From Huntiella abstrusa (taxonomy: Eukaryota > Ascomycota > Sordariomycetes > Microascales > Ceratocystidaceae): a stretch of 64,000 nucleotides of DNA. The position numbers and the translations under genes were made by a program. The stretch covers positions 682,001 through 746,000 of the forward strand of contig JAJNMT010000131.1 of NCBI GenBank assembly GCA_025685495.1, written 5' to 3'. Positions 34,663 through 47,300 of the stretch are shown one piece after another (position 1 is the stretch's first letter; each line of letters opens with the position of its first letter). The notes beneath the pieces were generated by a model, which was given only the letters and a program-made list of their open reading frames with translations, was not told where the DNA came from and searched no databases.

Positions 34663-37600
34663 TTACACAACAATCTTCTCATCTTCTTCTTCTTCTTCGT
34701 CGATTTGACTGAGCGTCTCTTCATCGCTCTCTGATTCAAGCCAGGGATCACGTGCCATCTTATGTAACACCTTGCGATACTCCTTGTCCTGCTCCATTTC
34801 CTGCCAGATTTCCAGCCGGAACTCGGCGCTCGGCGTTCCACGGCCAGCCTCGTCTTCCTCTTCTTCCCGACGTCGGCGTGCGCGTTCCTTGGTCGTGACA
34901 CTCTTCCACGGTGGTGTAACGGTCCACGCAGCAATCCGCCGAATCCCAAGAAGTCGTCTCTTGATAATCTTGAGGGAAAATTCAAAGATGCCAAGCATAC
35001 CTAGTGTAATGAACAGAGTAGCCCACCAAGCAGCTTCAGTACCCCAGCGCTTCCACATACCATCTTTGACATTGTAGATGGCAGCTGATGGGGAATACAC
35101 GCCCGAAAGTAGAGCACACCAACCCCACCATCCAATAGTAGTGACAAAGAATGAACCCATGACAAATGCCGTCTTGTAGTGGGTCTCGAAGATGAAAAGT
35201 TTCCAGTTAATCCAGAGGACACCAATACTGAAAGACAAGTTGCTAAGGGCATAGAGGTTGTTATCACCCTCAATCAGGTAATGGCCATATCCGGCCCAAG
35301 CACCATAATATGCGATGAAACCTTCACAAGCAGCAAGGAGCATCCAGCGAAGGAATTTGACTTGGTTGAGACCCTTGTTCCGTTGACCATACGAGTACAG
35401 CTCGGGCATAGCTAGGAGGGTGTCTTCACTGAGATCTTGATCCCAAATACCCATGCAGATGCAGCACAAAGAAGTGAACAGAGTGTTGAACACCGTCAAC
35501 GAGCCAGATTCATACAAGGAAGTACCGGTGTATCCGTTAAAGCGCTGGTATAACGCTGTCGGCAAATAGAAGAACATTTCCTTCCAGAAGGTGCTGAGAA
35601 TGAACTTGGAGGCTCTCGAGTAGTTCCAACGGCCGTGAAGCAACAAGAGCCTCTGCAAGAACCGGAACTGAGCAATTGCATAATCGGCGACACGGGCAGC
35701 CTGTAGACCTTCTTTACCAGAGATACCAATACCAACATGCGACGCTGAAATCATGGCCAAATCGTTGGCACCGTCGCCGATGGCAAGTGTAATACCATGG
35801 TGCTTGCGGTCACCCTTAAGTTTCTTCAGTTGGGAACGGACAGCGCGGACAAGAAGAGCTTTTTGAGCGGGCGAAGCGCGGCAGCAAATAACCGAATCCA
35901 CAAGAGGCATGACAGAGTAAAACAGAGCAGTAAGTTCGGCGGATTGTTCCACGGCAGCCAAAGTCTGGCCATCGATGACCACGACACTGTGGGCTGATTC
36001 GTTTTGGATATCATCCGAGATGTGCTGAAGTTGATCGGCCAATCCTCCCTTGGTGGCATCCAGAATAAACAGATCCGAACCAGGCTGGATAACACGGGCA
36101 GAGTGAGCAATATTGATGGCCGTCTCGCGCTTGTCGCCAGTCAACATCCAAATCTTGATGTGGGCACGACGAAGCTTCTCAATAGTCTCAGGAACACCCT
36201 TCTGAAGTTTATCTTCAATAGCTGATGCGCCAACTAAGTCCAAGTTCTGTTCAATCAATTCGCCGGCAGCCTCAATACGCTCCTGTCTGTTAACCAGACT
36301 AGTGGTAGCGTCATGGTAAATCTTCTTCCAGTTCTGGTAGTCCGCTTCGTTGATGAAGCGCTGGGCGTAAACGAGCGTACGAAGACCCTCAGAGGCAAAA
36401 TCGTCCAGGTGCTTGAAGCATTTCGTGAAAGTTGACATTTCATCAAAAACCGTAGCTTCTTCCAAAAAGGTGAACTTCTCGGGGAGGCCGTTAGGGGCAA
36501 ACATTGGCGAACGAACAAAATCGGGGATATCGGCAGATGGGCGAACAGCAAGAGAGAGACGGGGCTTCGCTTCGCTCCGGTTGTTAACACGACTAGCTTC
36601 AAAAGAACGGCTTCTGGAGCTACTATTGCGGTTGGCTTCGGCGATTTCGGCGGCACGGTTACGCTTGATAGTCAAGCTCTTGCGCAAGTTAGGTGTGGGT
36701 TCGTGGAGGCTACGACGCAACATCTCATGTTCGATCTCAGCTGACCGGCGGACATCATCGGCGGCTTGCTTGGCAACGTTGGCCATCTTGAGACGTGGCA
36801 AGATAGTGGAATCAGCACCCTTGCAAATCACAGCGATACGACCGTCAGGGAAGCGTACAACGATCGACATGCGCTTACGGACACTGCTAAACTCAATGAC
36901 GTCAAGAATTTCATATGTTTGGATCTCCTCTGTGTCATCCATGTCGTTGGTGATCCGGATAGTAACAGACTGAGATGTGCGGTTGATGACAGTGTATCCC
37001 ATGTCACGAGCGGCGGTGACCAGAGCCAGCTCATCGGGAGATGAGGCTTGGTATGACAGCTCACCGTCGCGCATTTCTGGCAAACAGGTGTGGCAGATAG
37101 CCATGGCCAAGATGTACTGCTTGGCTTTGCGGGCGAAAAGAGAGTGTGGCTTGAGACGAATGTACTCGAGAAGATCGTGCGACGTAACCTCAGGCTGAAC
37201 GTGATCTGGACGACCGCTAGACCTCCAATGAGACGATGACCGACGGCCAGACATGGAGACACGAGGCGCAGACATCGAAGGTCTAGCTCCAGAAATGGAA
37301 TGTCTGTTGGTCGACATTGACGGGCGGTTCCCAGAGATGGAGTGGCGTGGGGCGGTGAAGGATGGGCGAGTATTTGACATCATCGAGTGTCTCGGCATAG
37401 CAGGGGAAAGCATAGCTTCGGTGGGGCGCTCAGCATTTCCATTTCCGGTGACACCAGGCTCTTCGCTCATAGACTGGCGAGCAATTTGGAATGATTGGCG
37501 TGCGTTGTACTTGTTCTCTTCATCAACTGGCAAATCGGCCTCATGTAGCCATGAAGTACCAGCAATGCTAAGCTTACGGAACTTCATGACGTTTTCGGTG

Positions 37601-39209
37601 AGTGTACCGGTCTTGTCGGTGAAGATGTAACCGACCTGACCCAAGTTCTCTAGAATAGTGTTGGTGTTGCATTTGGCGGGGGTGTCGGATTCCGGGTCGT
37701 ACATTCCGATGTCAGAGTTCATGAGAAGCATCTGGCCTACCTTGCAAATTTCCATCGTAACATACAGCGAAAGTGGGATGATGTTGTTGAACTGGATAAT
37801 GTAACCAATGAAGATTTCGTAGAACTTGACGCGGGCATCGTCGAGGTACCAAGATTTGCTCTCTGTGTGACGTTGCCACATGATGTATCCCATAGACACA
37901 CCGACTGAAAGGATGATGACGTAAAAGGCAAGCATGACAACGATCTTGTTGGCGATAGTCTCCATGGCAGGCTTCTTTGCCTTGGGGTGCTGGTTAGCAT
38001 TGAGACCTAAATCACAAAGAATGTGTTAGCGAATGTGAAATTCATGAAACCTGCAGTTCATTAAATGATGTCTTGGTAGGTGCGGTACCACAACATGAAT
38101 CATGGGAACCAGACACTGCAGTTGAGATGTTGTAGCGACGACTTACGAATCTTGCATTCCTCGCCGGTGTTGATAACGAATCCATAGGCATACTCGGTAT
38201 TACGCAGAACACTTCCGCGATACACCACATTGGCCAAAGTCAAGGGCATGGTCTGGTCGTCGACCGTAACACGAGCTTCAAAGTTGAATAGATCGGGGTT
38301 AGGGTCCTCGGAGACAACCTCAACATGAGTTTCGAGGATAGACTTAATGGATGAGCAGCCATGAAGAAGTGGGGAAACTTCCTTGCTTTTCAGGTTGGTT
38401 TCACCATCCAAAGCCATAGTCTCGATGTAGGCCAAATTCTCTTCGTTTGGTGCGTGCAACAGGATGATGTCAGCGGGGACGGCCTCATCTCTCTCCAAAC
38501 GGACGACATCGCCAATAGCAATGTCAGCCCACTGAGTAGGAATCCACCTGTAGCCGTTGTATTCATCGTCAACTACACGCACAACCTCTGGCTCTTCTTC
38601 CTTTTTCTTCGTAAATGGTAGGCGCAAGTTGCGCTTCTTGGTGATCTGCTGTGGCTTTGATCCGTCGTCCTTCTTCAAAATCATGGCCTTGGTCGTATTT
38701 TCGATTGTGTCCAAACGGTGTCTTCGCAAGTCGTCATATCCTTCCTTGAAAATGGTCACCATAACGAAGAATAGCAACGGCACGATGGTGGTGTAGTTTC
38801 CGGTCGTACTGATACCGGGGATCATTTGAGGAATACCGACGCATAGGAAGTAGAAGTTACCGACACGACTAAACTGAAAAAATAGTTGTTTTGGGAAGAA
38901 GTTTATGACGGTGTATCGTGAAGTGCGAATAGAGTTGTTCAGGAAGGGACCTTCGCGGCGGTCGTCTATCATTGGTGCTGTGTTGTCGACATCGAGGCGA
39001 ACATGACGGCCGTCTTTAGATGGTGGAAGTTCCTTATTGCGTAAGATGTTGGCGTTTACAAAATCTTTGGTAGCGGTGGATATGCGATTGACCAAAGAGG
39101 GTGTTGGTAACCGGTCAGACGAGTTATCCTGTGGAATTTCGCGATTGGCGATTGATGCCCCATCCTCTTGTGATGAGGACATCTTTTTAGCGTGGGTTGG
39201 CGACTGCAT
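34663..39209 (-). CDS. DNF3: P4-type ATPase, phospholipid flippase of DNF3 type
   Basis: Flips phospholipids to the cytosolic leaflet of Golgi/endosomal or plasma membranes. Exons 39209-38147 and 38006-34663 give 1468 aa. The 140-nt intron starts GTAAGT and ends TTTAG, with Arg split across it. Motifs in order: DGETNLKSK in the actuator domain, DKTGTLTEN with the phosphorylated Asp near residue 482, MLTGDKRETA, and GDGANDLAMI in the hinge. About ten membrane segments fit the P4 layout. The sequence around the M3 entry (EECKIRLNANQHP) points to the DNF3 branch rather than DRS2 or DNF1/2. A Ser/Arg/Pro-rich block of degenerate repeats lies at about 560-623. An in-frame ATG ten codons later is an alternative start. 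A beta (CDC50) subunit is not in this window. Confidence 0.93.
37205..37395 (-). repeat. degenerate RHSISGxRPSMS-type repeats in DNF3
   Basis: About five imperfect copies of a 10-13 residue Arg/Ser/Pro motif between the DKTGT segment and the nucleotide-binding domain. RxxS sites suggest phosphorylation by basophilic kinases, which is inference. Confidence 0.7.
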
Positions 39210-41291
39210 TGTGAAGGGGCGGATGGCAGTGCCGGTGTCGAGTATAAGAAAGGCGGGGGTGAGAGTTACAAACTCTCCAGGCCAATTCCGTTCACTTCTT
39301 GGCCGATTATGATCTCACAAATTGATGACTGAGAGAAAGTAGTTGGTAGTGGGTCGGCAGAAGCCGCCAGTCGGATAGAAAGCGGGCCAATTTCTGGGGA
39401 GTTTTGTGGAGAAACCGGTAGGAGCAACAAGCGCAAGAGTGGTTGCTTTCAGAGTTGTCTATGGGTCACGAGACCAGCCCGACTTTCTAATGCCGAGAGA
39501 CAATCCGTAGAGTTTTGTTCGGAGCGATAGTGGCGGAAAAGTAAGTCCAGTGGCGGTACTTTTGGAACTTCTAAAATCTAATGCATACAGAGGGGGGCGA
39601 AAGAGGAAGTTGTAAAAATATGACCAGCAAGCACGCAAACGAGTGATGCAATGCAAAGTGGTGCCGCGAGACAAAGAAAATGATGAAGAAGAATAAAAAG
39701 AGAAGCGGAGAAATCACCCGAACAAGCGGAAAACGAAAGTGCGATCTAGTTAATCAAGAAAATATAAGGAAAGAAAGATGATTTGCGCTCTCGTATGTCT
39801 CGGTGAACAAAAAGAATGAATGAATGAATCTGCGTGTGTAATAAACTAAAAGGTTACGAAAGACACAGAAAACGAAGAAAATGGAAGGAGCAGGTGCCAA
39901 GCCACGATGGGCTCAATCTACAGCTTAGACCACCGAAATAGACCAACGAGAGTTGATTCACGTCTCGGTCTGTACATCCGTGACAGGTAAAGGTGGCGAA
40001 TTGAATGGTGTTCCTGAATAAGGGATTGCAAAAATAGTCTACAGTACGAGGTAGAGAATTCGTACCATAGGTGAAGCCGATAAAGATGGATGATTCCGTG
40101 GTTTTGTCGTGTCTTGTTGATATTCAGCTTTCCCGAACTTGTCGCTCCCGTGTCGGGATATGTTGCGAATTCACAATTGTGAGTGGCGCTCGGATCGTCC
40201 TATCGTCATGGCGTTTTCGCGGCGGAAGACACAAGAGACGTTCTACGAATTTGTATAGAGTGGCTTCCCCGGTGGACTAACTACATGCGGCAGGAAAAAG
40301 TAGTTTGCGCAAGACGATCACGCAAGCTCATTTGTTAGGATTTATCGATTTATTCTTTACTTCTGGACTCCCCATCAATCGACCAACAAATTATTTGGAT
40401 ATCCCTAAACTAATAAATATCGATTTCGCGCCGCTCTCCCACTGAAAGTCCACTATAAAAATCGCCCCCGCACCACCTGATTGTCCGCCACTATTCCCTG
40501 ATTCCAGCCCAACCAACCACCCCGGCCCTATGAGGTCACCGCTATAGTTAGGCGTCAACGACCGGGGCCACCGTCCGCTTCGCTTCCGCATTACAGGAAT
40601 CAGATTACAGGGCCAAGCACTGATTATCCCAGTACCCTCGCTGACAGCACACAATTCATGCTAGGGCCGATGCGATGAACCCGAGAGAGACAACAAAAAG
40701 AACTCCTACAGACAATCCATCAATTCGTGCGTTGAGGACTCTTGATAGCGTTCGTTGCACAGGCTCACGTGGTCGCGATTGTATTCTGTACACATGAATA
40801 TGTTCCATACATTCGCAACTTGACACCAACAGAGACTGTTTACGAGACATCATCGGTGACGTGGGGTCCAATCGATGTCTTGAAGATGAGCGACTTCTAT
40901 CAAGTAGTCATACATACGGTCGTTTGCGGGGTCTCTTACATATGCCGCAGCAAGTGGATTCGCTTTTACATCGCCTTCAACACCTTGAACTATTTTGTCT
41001 GGTGGTGATTTCAGAAGTTAGCCATCGTCATGTTTTTTCAGCAGAGGCTTCAACATCTGCGCACACTTTCCTGCCCCACCAAAGGACCACGGTAGGGTTA
41101 TAATATAATACATGTAGGGTTATTGGATCCTCCCATACGGATGGTTGCCTAAAAAGGCTAAAGTATGGGGTGAGACTGTGGAACATGAGCGCGTATATAG
41201 TATATATGACCAGAGATACAGAATCCACAGGCTATCACGATATCTAGCACTTTTACAATCATATTCAAACTCTACAACATATTCTACCGAA
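39210..41291. other. intergenic, 2.1 kb divergent promoter region
   Basis: Between the divergent flippase (-) and PARG (+). The part next to the flippase is purine-rich on the plus strand (long pyrimidine-rich leader for the minus-strand gene). A long TATA-like run lies at 41194-41207. No other feature recognised. Confidence 0.6.
41194..41207 (+). promoter_or_regulatory. TATA-like run before the PARG gene
   Basis: TATATAGTATATAT lies about 90 bp before the ATG at 41292, a plausible core promoter. Confidence 0.45.
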
Positions 41292-43079
41292 ATGGATCCT
41301 GTCCCGAGTAGACCCCGCCATCGGGGATCAAACATGTCGCGTGCAACACTAAACCACCGACCATCTCCTAACCGCCAGCACTCCCGGCATCGTACAAGTC
41401 ACGGCGATGGTAGAGCCTATAATGCCAGTCAAAGGTTCTTTTCTCCTTTTTGTGGTGGGCGTGGTCGCGTTGAAACTCACGCTTCTCAAAGTAACGGTAG
41501 CTCCAATCCCCAAAGACATGGCTACCATAAGCGCATAGTCGATGAAGACACAACAGACAAACCATACGTTATCCGTCGAAGTTTGGATCCACTGCATCGG
41601 GAGGAGCGTTATCGTGTCTACAGATCTATTCTTCCGAATCAAAGGATCACCGAGTTCTACTTACACGGACTGTCCAAAGATTACACACCTCCAAGTCCTC
41701 CTCCACCACATGAATTCTCCCCTATTGTCCTTGACACTGTCAACAGTAACACCCTTACTGCATTCATCACTCTTGACAAGTTATATCACCCATGTGAACC
41801 ACAATCTACCAGACCACGGAGTACCAGCTGTACACCAACAACCCGTCCGCGCATCCAGCACCGTCCACGGCGCATCCGAAGTTCCTCTGTACCCCGAAAG
41901 GGAAAACCGGCTGAATTCCGACCACGCAAACTATATGGGCTAGGTGACGAAGCGGGAGTCTTTGCACCAAAGCCCGTAGAAAAGAAAGAAACGTTTACTG
42001 AAAGGAAGGATGGGAGTAAAAATTGGCAGATTCCGGTTATACAACGGACCAAGCAAACAACTATTTTAGATATGTTTGCTCGGGCAAAGAGGCCGTGCTC
42101 CCCCGATGATACCCCCGAACCACCTACTAAGAAACGCTCTGTCGTTATCGCTAATAATGGTGGGACCCGGTTCAGTAATTCCCAACTACCGCGGATACCA
42201 ACATTTGGTGATAGAGTTTACAACACCGCTCTTAACGAACAAAACGCCCAATTGTTTCCGCGTCTTCAACAGGCGAATCCACACCTTGATCTCAAAGAAT
42301 TCACCCTCTTTAGCTCCCCGCCTCTCCGGCCACCATATCATCACCTACCTACCCCCATCCCAGCTTCAACTACCGGGTTCGCTTCTACCACAATCACAGT
42401 TACCTCCCAGGATACCATCTCCGCCGCCTTAGCTCTCTCAGCTCACCCGCGAACCAACACCACGCCAATCCTAATCCTGAATTTCGCAAACGCGGAAACA
42501 CCAGGCGGCGGCTATCGCAGAGGCGCCACAGCCCAAGAAGAATGTCTCTGTTACCAAACAACTCTCCCTTTGGCTCTTCCACCACGCAAGACATATCCCT
42601 TACCTGACCTAAGCTGCATCTATCATCCTACCGTTCTTGTGCACCGTGGACCTGCTACTGCCGGCATGCCCCTGGCAGATTCCTTCATTAAACTACCACG
42701 TATCAGCGTCTTGTCAGTTGCTGCGAGTAAGTTGCCCAGCTTGAAGGCGGATATTGGGGTTGCGGGGGAGACTTATGCGTTTGATCGGGATCGTGAGAAG
42801 TACAGAGAGCAGGTGCGCATGGTGTTGAGGGTTGCTGTTGACAGAGGACATACGGCAGTTGTATTGGGCGCGTTAGGTGCTGGTGTTTTTAGACATCCGC
42901 CTTACGACACGGCTGTTGTTTGGCGAGATGTGTTAACTACCGATGTCGAGTTCAAGGGACGATTCCAGCATGTTTGGTTCGCTTGTTTATGCCTGCCATC
43001 TGCCAAAGGCCGTACAAAAGAAGTTTATGACACATATCAAAAGGTTTTAGCAGGTTATAAAGTCTCCGGCTTCGATTAG
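41292..43079 (+). CDS. microbial-type poly(ADP-ribose) glycohydrolase
   Basis: Single exon, 595 aa. The C-terminal ~270 residues are the microbial-type PARG fold (TIGR02452-like). It has the catalytic signature GGGYRRGATAQEE (GGG-x7-QEE, about residues 405-417) in the context NFANAETPGGG, so hydrolysis of poly(ADP-ribose) chains is expected. The N-terminal half is basic, Arg/Pro/Ser-rich and probably disordered. About residue 255 it carries KQTTILDMFARAKRP, close to a PCNA-binding PIP box but with Met in place of the first aromatic residue. The frame extends 49 codons upstream without an ATG, so 41292 is the first usable start. It converges with the next gene, ending 117 bp from it. Nuclear, DNA-damage-linked action is inferred. 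Confidence 0.88.
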   Translation: MDPVPSRPRHRGSNMSRATLNHRPSPNRQHSRHRTSHGDGRAYNASQRFFSPFCGGRGRVETHASQSNGSSNPQRHGYHKRIVDEDTTDKPYVIRRSLDPLHREERYRVYRSILPNQRITEFYLHGLSKDYTPPSPPPPHEFSPIVLDTVNSNTLTAFITLDKLYHPCEPQSTRPRSTSCTPTTRPRIQHRPRRIRSSSVPRKGKPAEFRPRKLYGLGDEAGVFAPKPVEKKETFTERKDGSKNWQIPVIQRTKQTTILDMFARAKRPCSPDDTPEPPTKKRSVVIANNGGTRFSNSQLPRIPTFGDRVYNTALNEQNAQLFPRLQQANPHLDLKEFTLFSSPPLRPPYHHLPTPIPASTTGFASTTITVTSQDTISAALALSAHPRTNTTPILILNFANAETPGGGYRRGATAQEECLCYQTTLPLALPPRKTYPLPDLSCIYHPTVLVHRGPATAGMPLADSFIKLPRISVLSVAASKLPSLKADIGVAGETYAFDRDREKYREQVRMVLRVAVDRGHTAVVLGALGAGVFRHPPYDTAVVWRDVLTTDVEFKGRFQHVWFACLCLPSAKGRTKEVYDTYQKVLAGYKVSGFD

Positions 43080-43196
43080 TCTTTACAATTAATATAACAA
43101 TATCTGTCTGACCGTCTTCCAAAACTGTTGAGTGAAAATAAAAGTACACACATTCCTTCCTCCTGACTCAAAAGTCACAAACCTCCTCAAAATACT

Positions 43197-44351
43197 TTAG
43201 TATCGCGACCTGTTGGTATATGGGACTCTCATGCCGACAACCCAATCAACACTCCCTCTTGCCTTGGTAATCTCACTAGCTACTATGCGAGATATTGCCC
43301 GATACTTCCCAGCTTCTGTTCTATCAGCAGCACCGAGATACCCGCGAAATACCCACGCCATTCGCGCTAAGAGTAGTAGATTTGAAGTCCATGGTTGCAA
43401 GTGTTGTGTTTCTCGATACTCGGTTGTGCTAGAATGTCGATTATGTCTGTTGCTGTTGCTGGATCGCTGTCCATTGTCAAACTTGCACTCAAAGACGTAA
43501 TCCCAATGTCGATCTGGTAGTAACTCGGGTAACTCATCTCCACTGTTAGATGATGCCCCGGCGCTATCATCGTCTCCAATATACTCTCTTATTTCTTCAG
43601 AAAGCTCCGCCATCTCTCGTTGAATTCGACTGCTGAAAGTGGTCCGGTGGAGTTCAACAAGATGATCTAGTGGGTTGAGTAAATTCGCCGCCGCAACCCA
43701 CCGGTCTCCGATAGTTTTAGCCATTCTGGCCTGATGGAGAGCAACCTCTAGTTTGTGAACTTCGGTGGGGTGATAACCTAATTCACCACAAAGCTTTTGA
43801 ATGTCGTACTGTAGTTGCGGGATGTAATCTTGCATATATTGCTGACTTAATGGGTTAAAGAGCTCTTCAAATGTTGAAAATGTCGTCTCTAAATTTTGAA
43901 CTTGCTCGGCCAATGCCACAAGGATTGCTCGGTAAGTGAACATGCATGAAGTACGAAAGATTTCATGCGATGACCGGGGCAAAAAGGCACCAGAAATACA
44001 ATCATAGCCGGATACGGGAGGAAGCAGTTCGTGTATCAACTTGTTAACCACAACACGGAATGACGAAGCGGATGTGTAACGAGGCGTGAGTAGTAAAGTA
44101 TCTGTCGCTGACGGGAGAGCGTGATCATATTTATATTCTTGTGGCGAAAAGAAGTCGTACACGGCAAGGGTAATGGCCCCGTGAAAAGGAACATTTTTAG
44201 ATGACCCAGACGATGAACTATGAACAAGTATGCATTGGTTAGCTTGTATGAACTAGTTTGTAGCTTACCTCCCCAAATTAAACTGAATTCAAAGTTCAAA
44301 GCATACATACCCTAGGATGGCAATGGTACGACGAGGTCGGGGTGGTTCCAT
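43197..44351 (-). CDS. hypothetical protein, mostly helical
   Basis: Exons 44351-44311 and 44217-43197 give 353 aa. The 93-nt intron starts GTATGT and ends CATAG with a GCTAAC branch site, and the glycine codon spans the join. I do not recognise the family. The N-terminus has a basic MEPPRPRR start. The centre (about 100-230) is predicted helical with regular Leu/Gln/Glu spacing, and an acidic Ser/Asp-rich loop lies at about 230-245. The end is Trp-containing with an amphipathic helix (about 285-340). No signal peptide, membrane segment or catalytic motif is apparent. It converges on the PARG gene, so the two 3' UTRs probably overlap. Confidence 0.7.
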
Positions 44352-47300
44352 GATGCCCGACAGAGAAATGTATTCAAGATAGTGGGTCGCAGTAGTGCAA
44401 CCGGAGAATAAAGCTATAGAATGTTGGTATGTGTAACAAATGACCACTCAAGTTGTCTTGAGTTATGCGTCAGTTCCTGTGAGTGAATGAGACGTCTGGT
44501 AATGGCCAGATCAAAGTGGGGTATCGTTTATTATAGGAGAAATGGGCCCTTGTGTTATGGAGGAATAGGAATGAATGAAAATGCAACCAAAGGAGGCAAG
44601 GGAACCGTCATATAAACTGCCACATATGACAGAGTATAGGAAGGCGGTAATAACCAGTCACCTGCATGCCATTAAACGTTGAGAGAAAGTATCCCGGGAG
44701 AATAGGCGAGCAACAAAGATAAGCCCGAGAAGTGTATTGCCTTTTCATTTGTTGTACTCATCGTGGCATGACTCGTTGGCGCCTGCATGATCCAGCTTGG
44801 GGGCAGCTTCCCCACACCTGAGGCTGATATAGTGGTTCTGGCGCCCTATGAGCCCAATGTCTAGTGTACATGAGGGTATAATGGAGGGCCAGGTAAGGCG
44901 TGAAAGGTCACTGTGGCCATAACCGTGGCCGTTTTCTGGAAGTATCAGGGCGTAGTGTGTGTCTTCCTTTAGGCATTGGCTTAATACCCGAGTACCGAAG
45001 TTTCTCACTTGTCTCGTCATGTCACATATGATCTACATAAGATCCGGAGTAGTGTTTCCCTATCAAGTATATGGTTGGCTGAGCCTGTCGGCCATGTTCA
45101 TGTCTCACGGGGTACCGGCGAACAAAAGAACACAACCCTCACGATCTACTTGATGGATATACTCAAAAGACGTAAAGGGACTACCGGGGTACAAATTGGG
45201 CATAGGGATTATGACTGGTGACGGCTGAGGCATCCCATATCACGGCCGTTTCAAGCGTCATCCACCCCATTCGGGCTTAGCCACATCCACCTTCCTGACA
45301 GTGCAAAAGCAGTATGGCCTCATTATGAGAGGCGTGTATGTATGTGTGATTGGAACCAGCAGCTGTTGCTTCGGCACCATGAGGAGGCACTACTGACACC
45401 TTTGAATGTGACCCGGCTTCAGTGGATGCCTCACGTCACCTAGCTAGAAGCAACCGCCAACAGCGTCGGGAGTAGCGAGCCCGGTAGTAGCAAAAATAGA
45501 CTGTTGCATATGGCTGAAAGCCTAGAAAGCAAGTGACATGTCACTTTTAGAAAGATGGTATCCATACAACCATGGCTGCTGAAAAGTAAATGGGCATGAG
45601 CAAGCAAACAAGATTTGACGCATGTGAGCTATGACGGTGGGGCGTCGGGCAACGAGTATTGGTGGCCGAAGGGGATTCCGGAGAATCTCATATGACCAAT
45701 TTGATATGTGAGAGCGCCTCATTATGAGATTTGAATTGACGGAGTGGAGGAACAACCAGTTGGGGACTGAATGAATGAGAAGGAGCAGAGGTAGAAGTGG
45801 ACCCTACTTGCAACTTTGGACGAAGCGCGCTATAGTGTGGAGAATCAATCCGACAACAAGAAGATGGCAGTCTCGATTCAATGGTAGAGGGGTTAAGCGA
45901 GGGAGACAGACAAAGTGTCATTGTTGTGACGCTCTCACCCGTCACCCCCACGTCGAATACCATGTTGGTGATCCGTGAGGTTGTCCCCACCATCTTGGTG
46001 GATACTGGATATTGACTGGGCTGGGGGACATACCCAAGTAGCGTTAAGCGCCTGGTGACCAAGTGATATTGATGAATCAGGTCCGAAAGGAGATCTCCGA
46101 GTATCGACAAATTGGCAACAAGATGTGGTTTCACACTCACAAGGTGATATGACAGTCATCTGTGTGTTCATTACACCAGCGGATTGGACAAGTTACGAAC
46201 AAGTAGTATCCGCCGGGGCATGGAGATGTCAAGACCAGGGCAGCGTCAAGGCAAGCGAAGCCGGTGGGTCCTTGTAAATCAATGATCGACAGCCGGGGTT
46301 AGTAATGTTCAAGGCGGGCGGTCTACTGGCGGTGACAATCGGTAAAGGAATACATGTACATATGTATGTGACCAACAGTGCAACATGGTCGGAGAATTAC
46401 AAGCCCGCGACTTGGAGAGAGAGTGAGAGAGAACAACAGGGCATATTTCAAGGGGTTATCACGACTCCAAAGGGCGCTGCCGGCCGGAGTATAGTCGGCC
46501 GCAAGGCGGCCGACGGGCAATGTTGGTCACGTAGTTTTCTTTCAACGAGACCAGGGTACGATTGAGAATAGCTACCGAGGTAGTAAAAGGCGTACGAAGT
46601 CTACAGATTCAAACCTGTCCCCAAAGGTCAGAAATGGAGATGAACTAAGTAATGCAAATAGTTAAAAACAGGGTGTTGTAGAATATCCAGAACGAGGCAT
46701 CCCAATTAGTACATATCAAGCACGGAATCGAATGTCATGGTTTATTCCGCGTCCATTTTGAGCCTGTTTTGGGCATAGGAGCGTTTCCATTGTGTCCACA
46801 AATGGAAATATCCAGACTCCAACCTCCACCTCAGCCGCATCGCTTTTCTATACCTACATGCGATTGTGGCAGCGGCCGTTAAAAGAGCATGCGATACTTC
46901 AAAGATAGAGAAAACGAAAGCCGTAATTTCCGTCTAGTCAACGCGGAAGTGACAACATCAGATGTCTATCTGCAGGTGTGGTAGCAAAAGGGCCGGAAAG
47001 TACTCGTGTGATAGAGGTTGGGACATGACTTGGCGAACGGGGAGAGTGATTATCGTCAGTAGTGTTACTGTGGCGGTTGTTAGGATGGGTAGGACGTTGC
47101 GTGATGACTGCATCATCCAAGTGGTGGCATGGGTTCTTTGTACTCGTACAAGACCAACGGTGGCCACCTCGGCGCCGTCTTGCAGATGGATGATTTTCCT
47201 TGAGAATATTAAAGACCACGTCTGGAACATGACTTTCGGCTGCTTATGAATCGTATAGTATCATCGCGGCAGAGACGGCATAGCAAGACCCCTGGCGATT

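Noticed and set aside
34661..34672. GTAAGT overlapping the DNF3 stop codon as a possible further intron
   Set aside because: The acidic C-terminus ends naturally there and no convincing additional exon was seen.
45688..46140. 150-codon minus-strand frame in the 4-kb gap
   Set aside because: Low-information composition, no domain, and other frames of similar length nearby.
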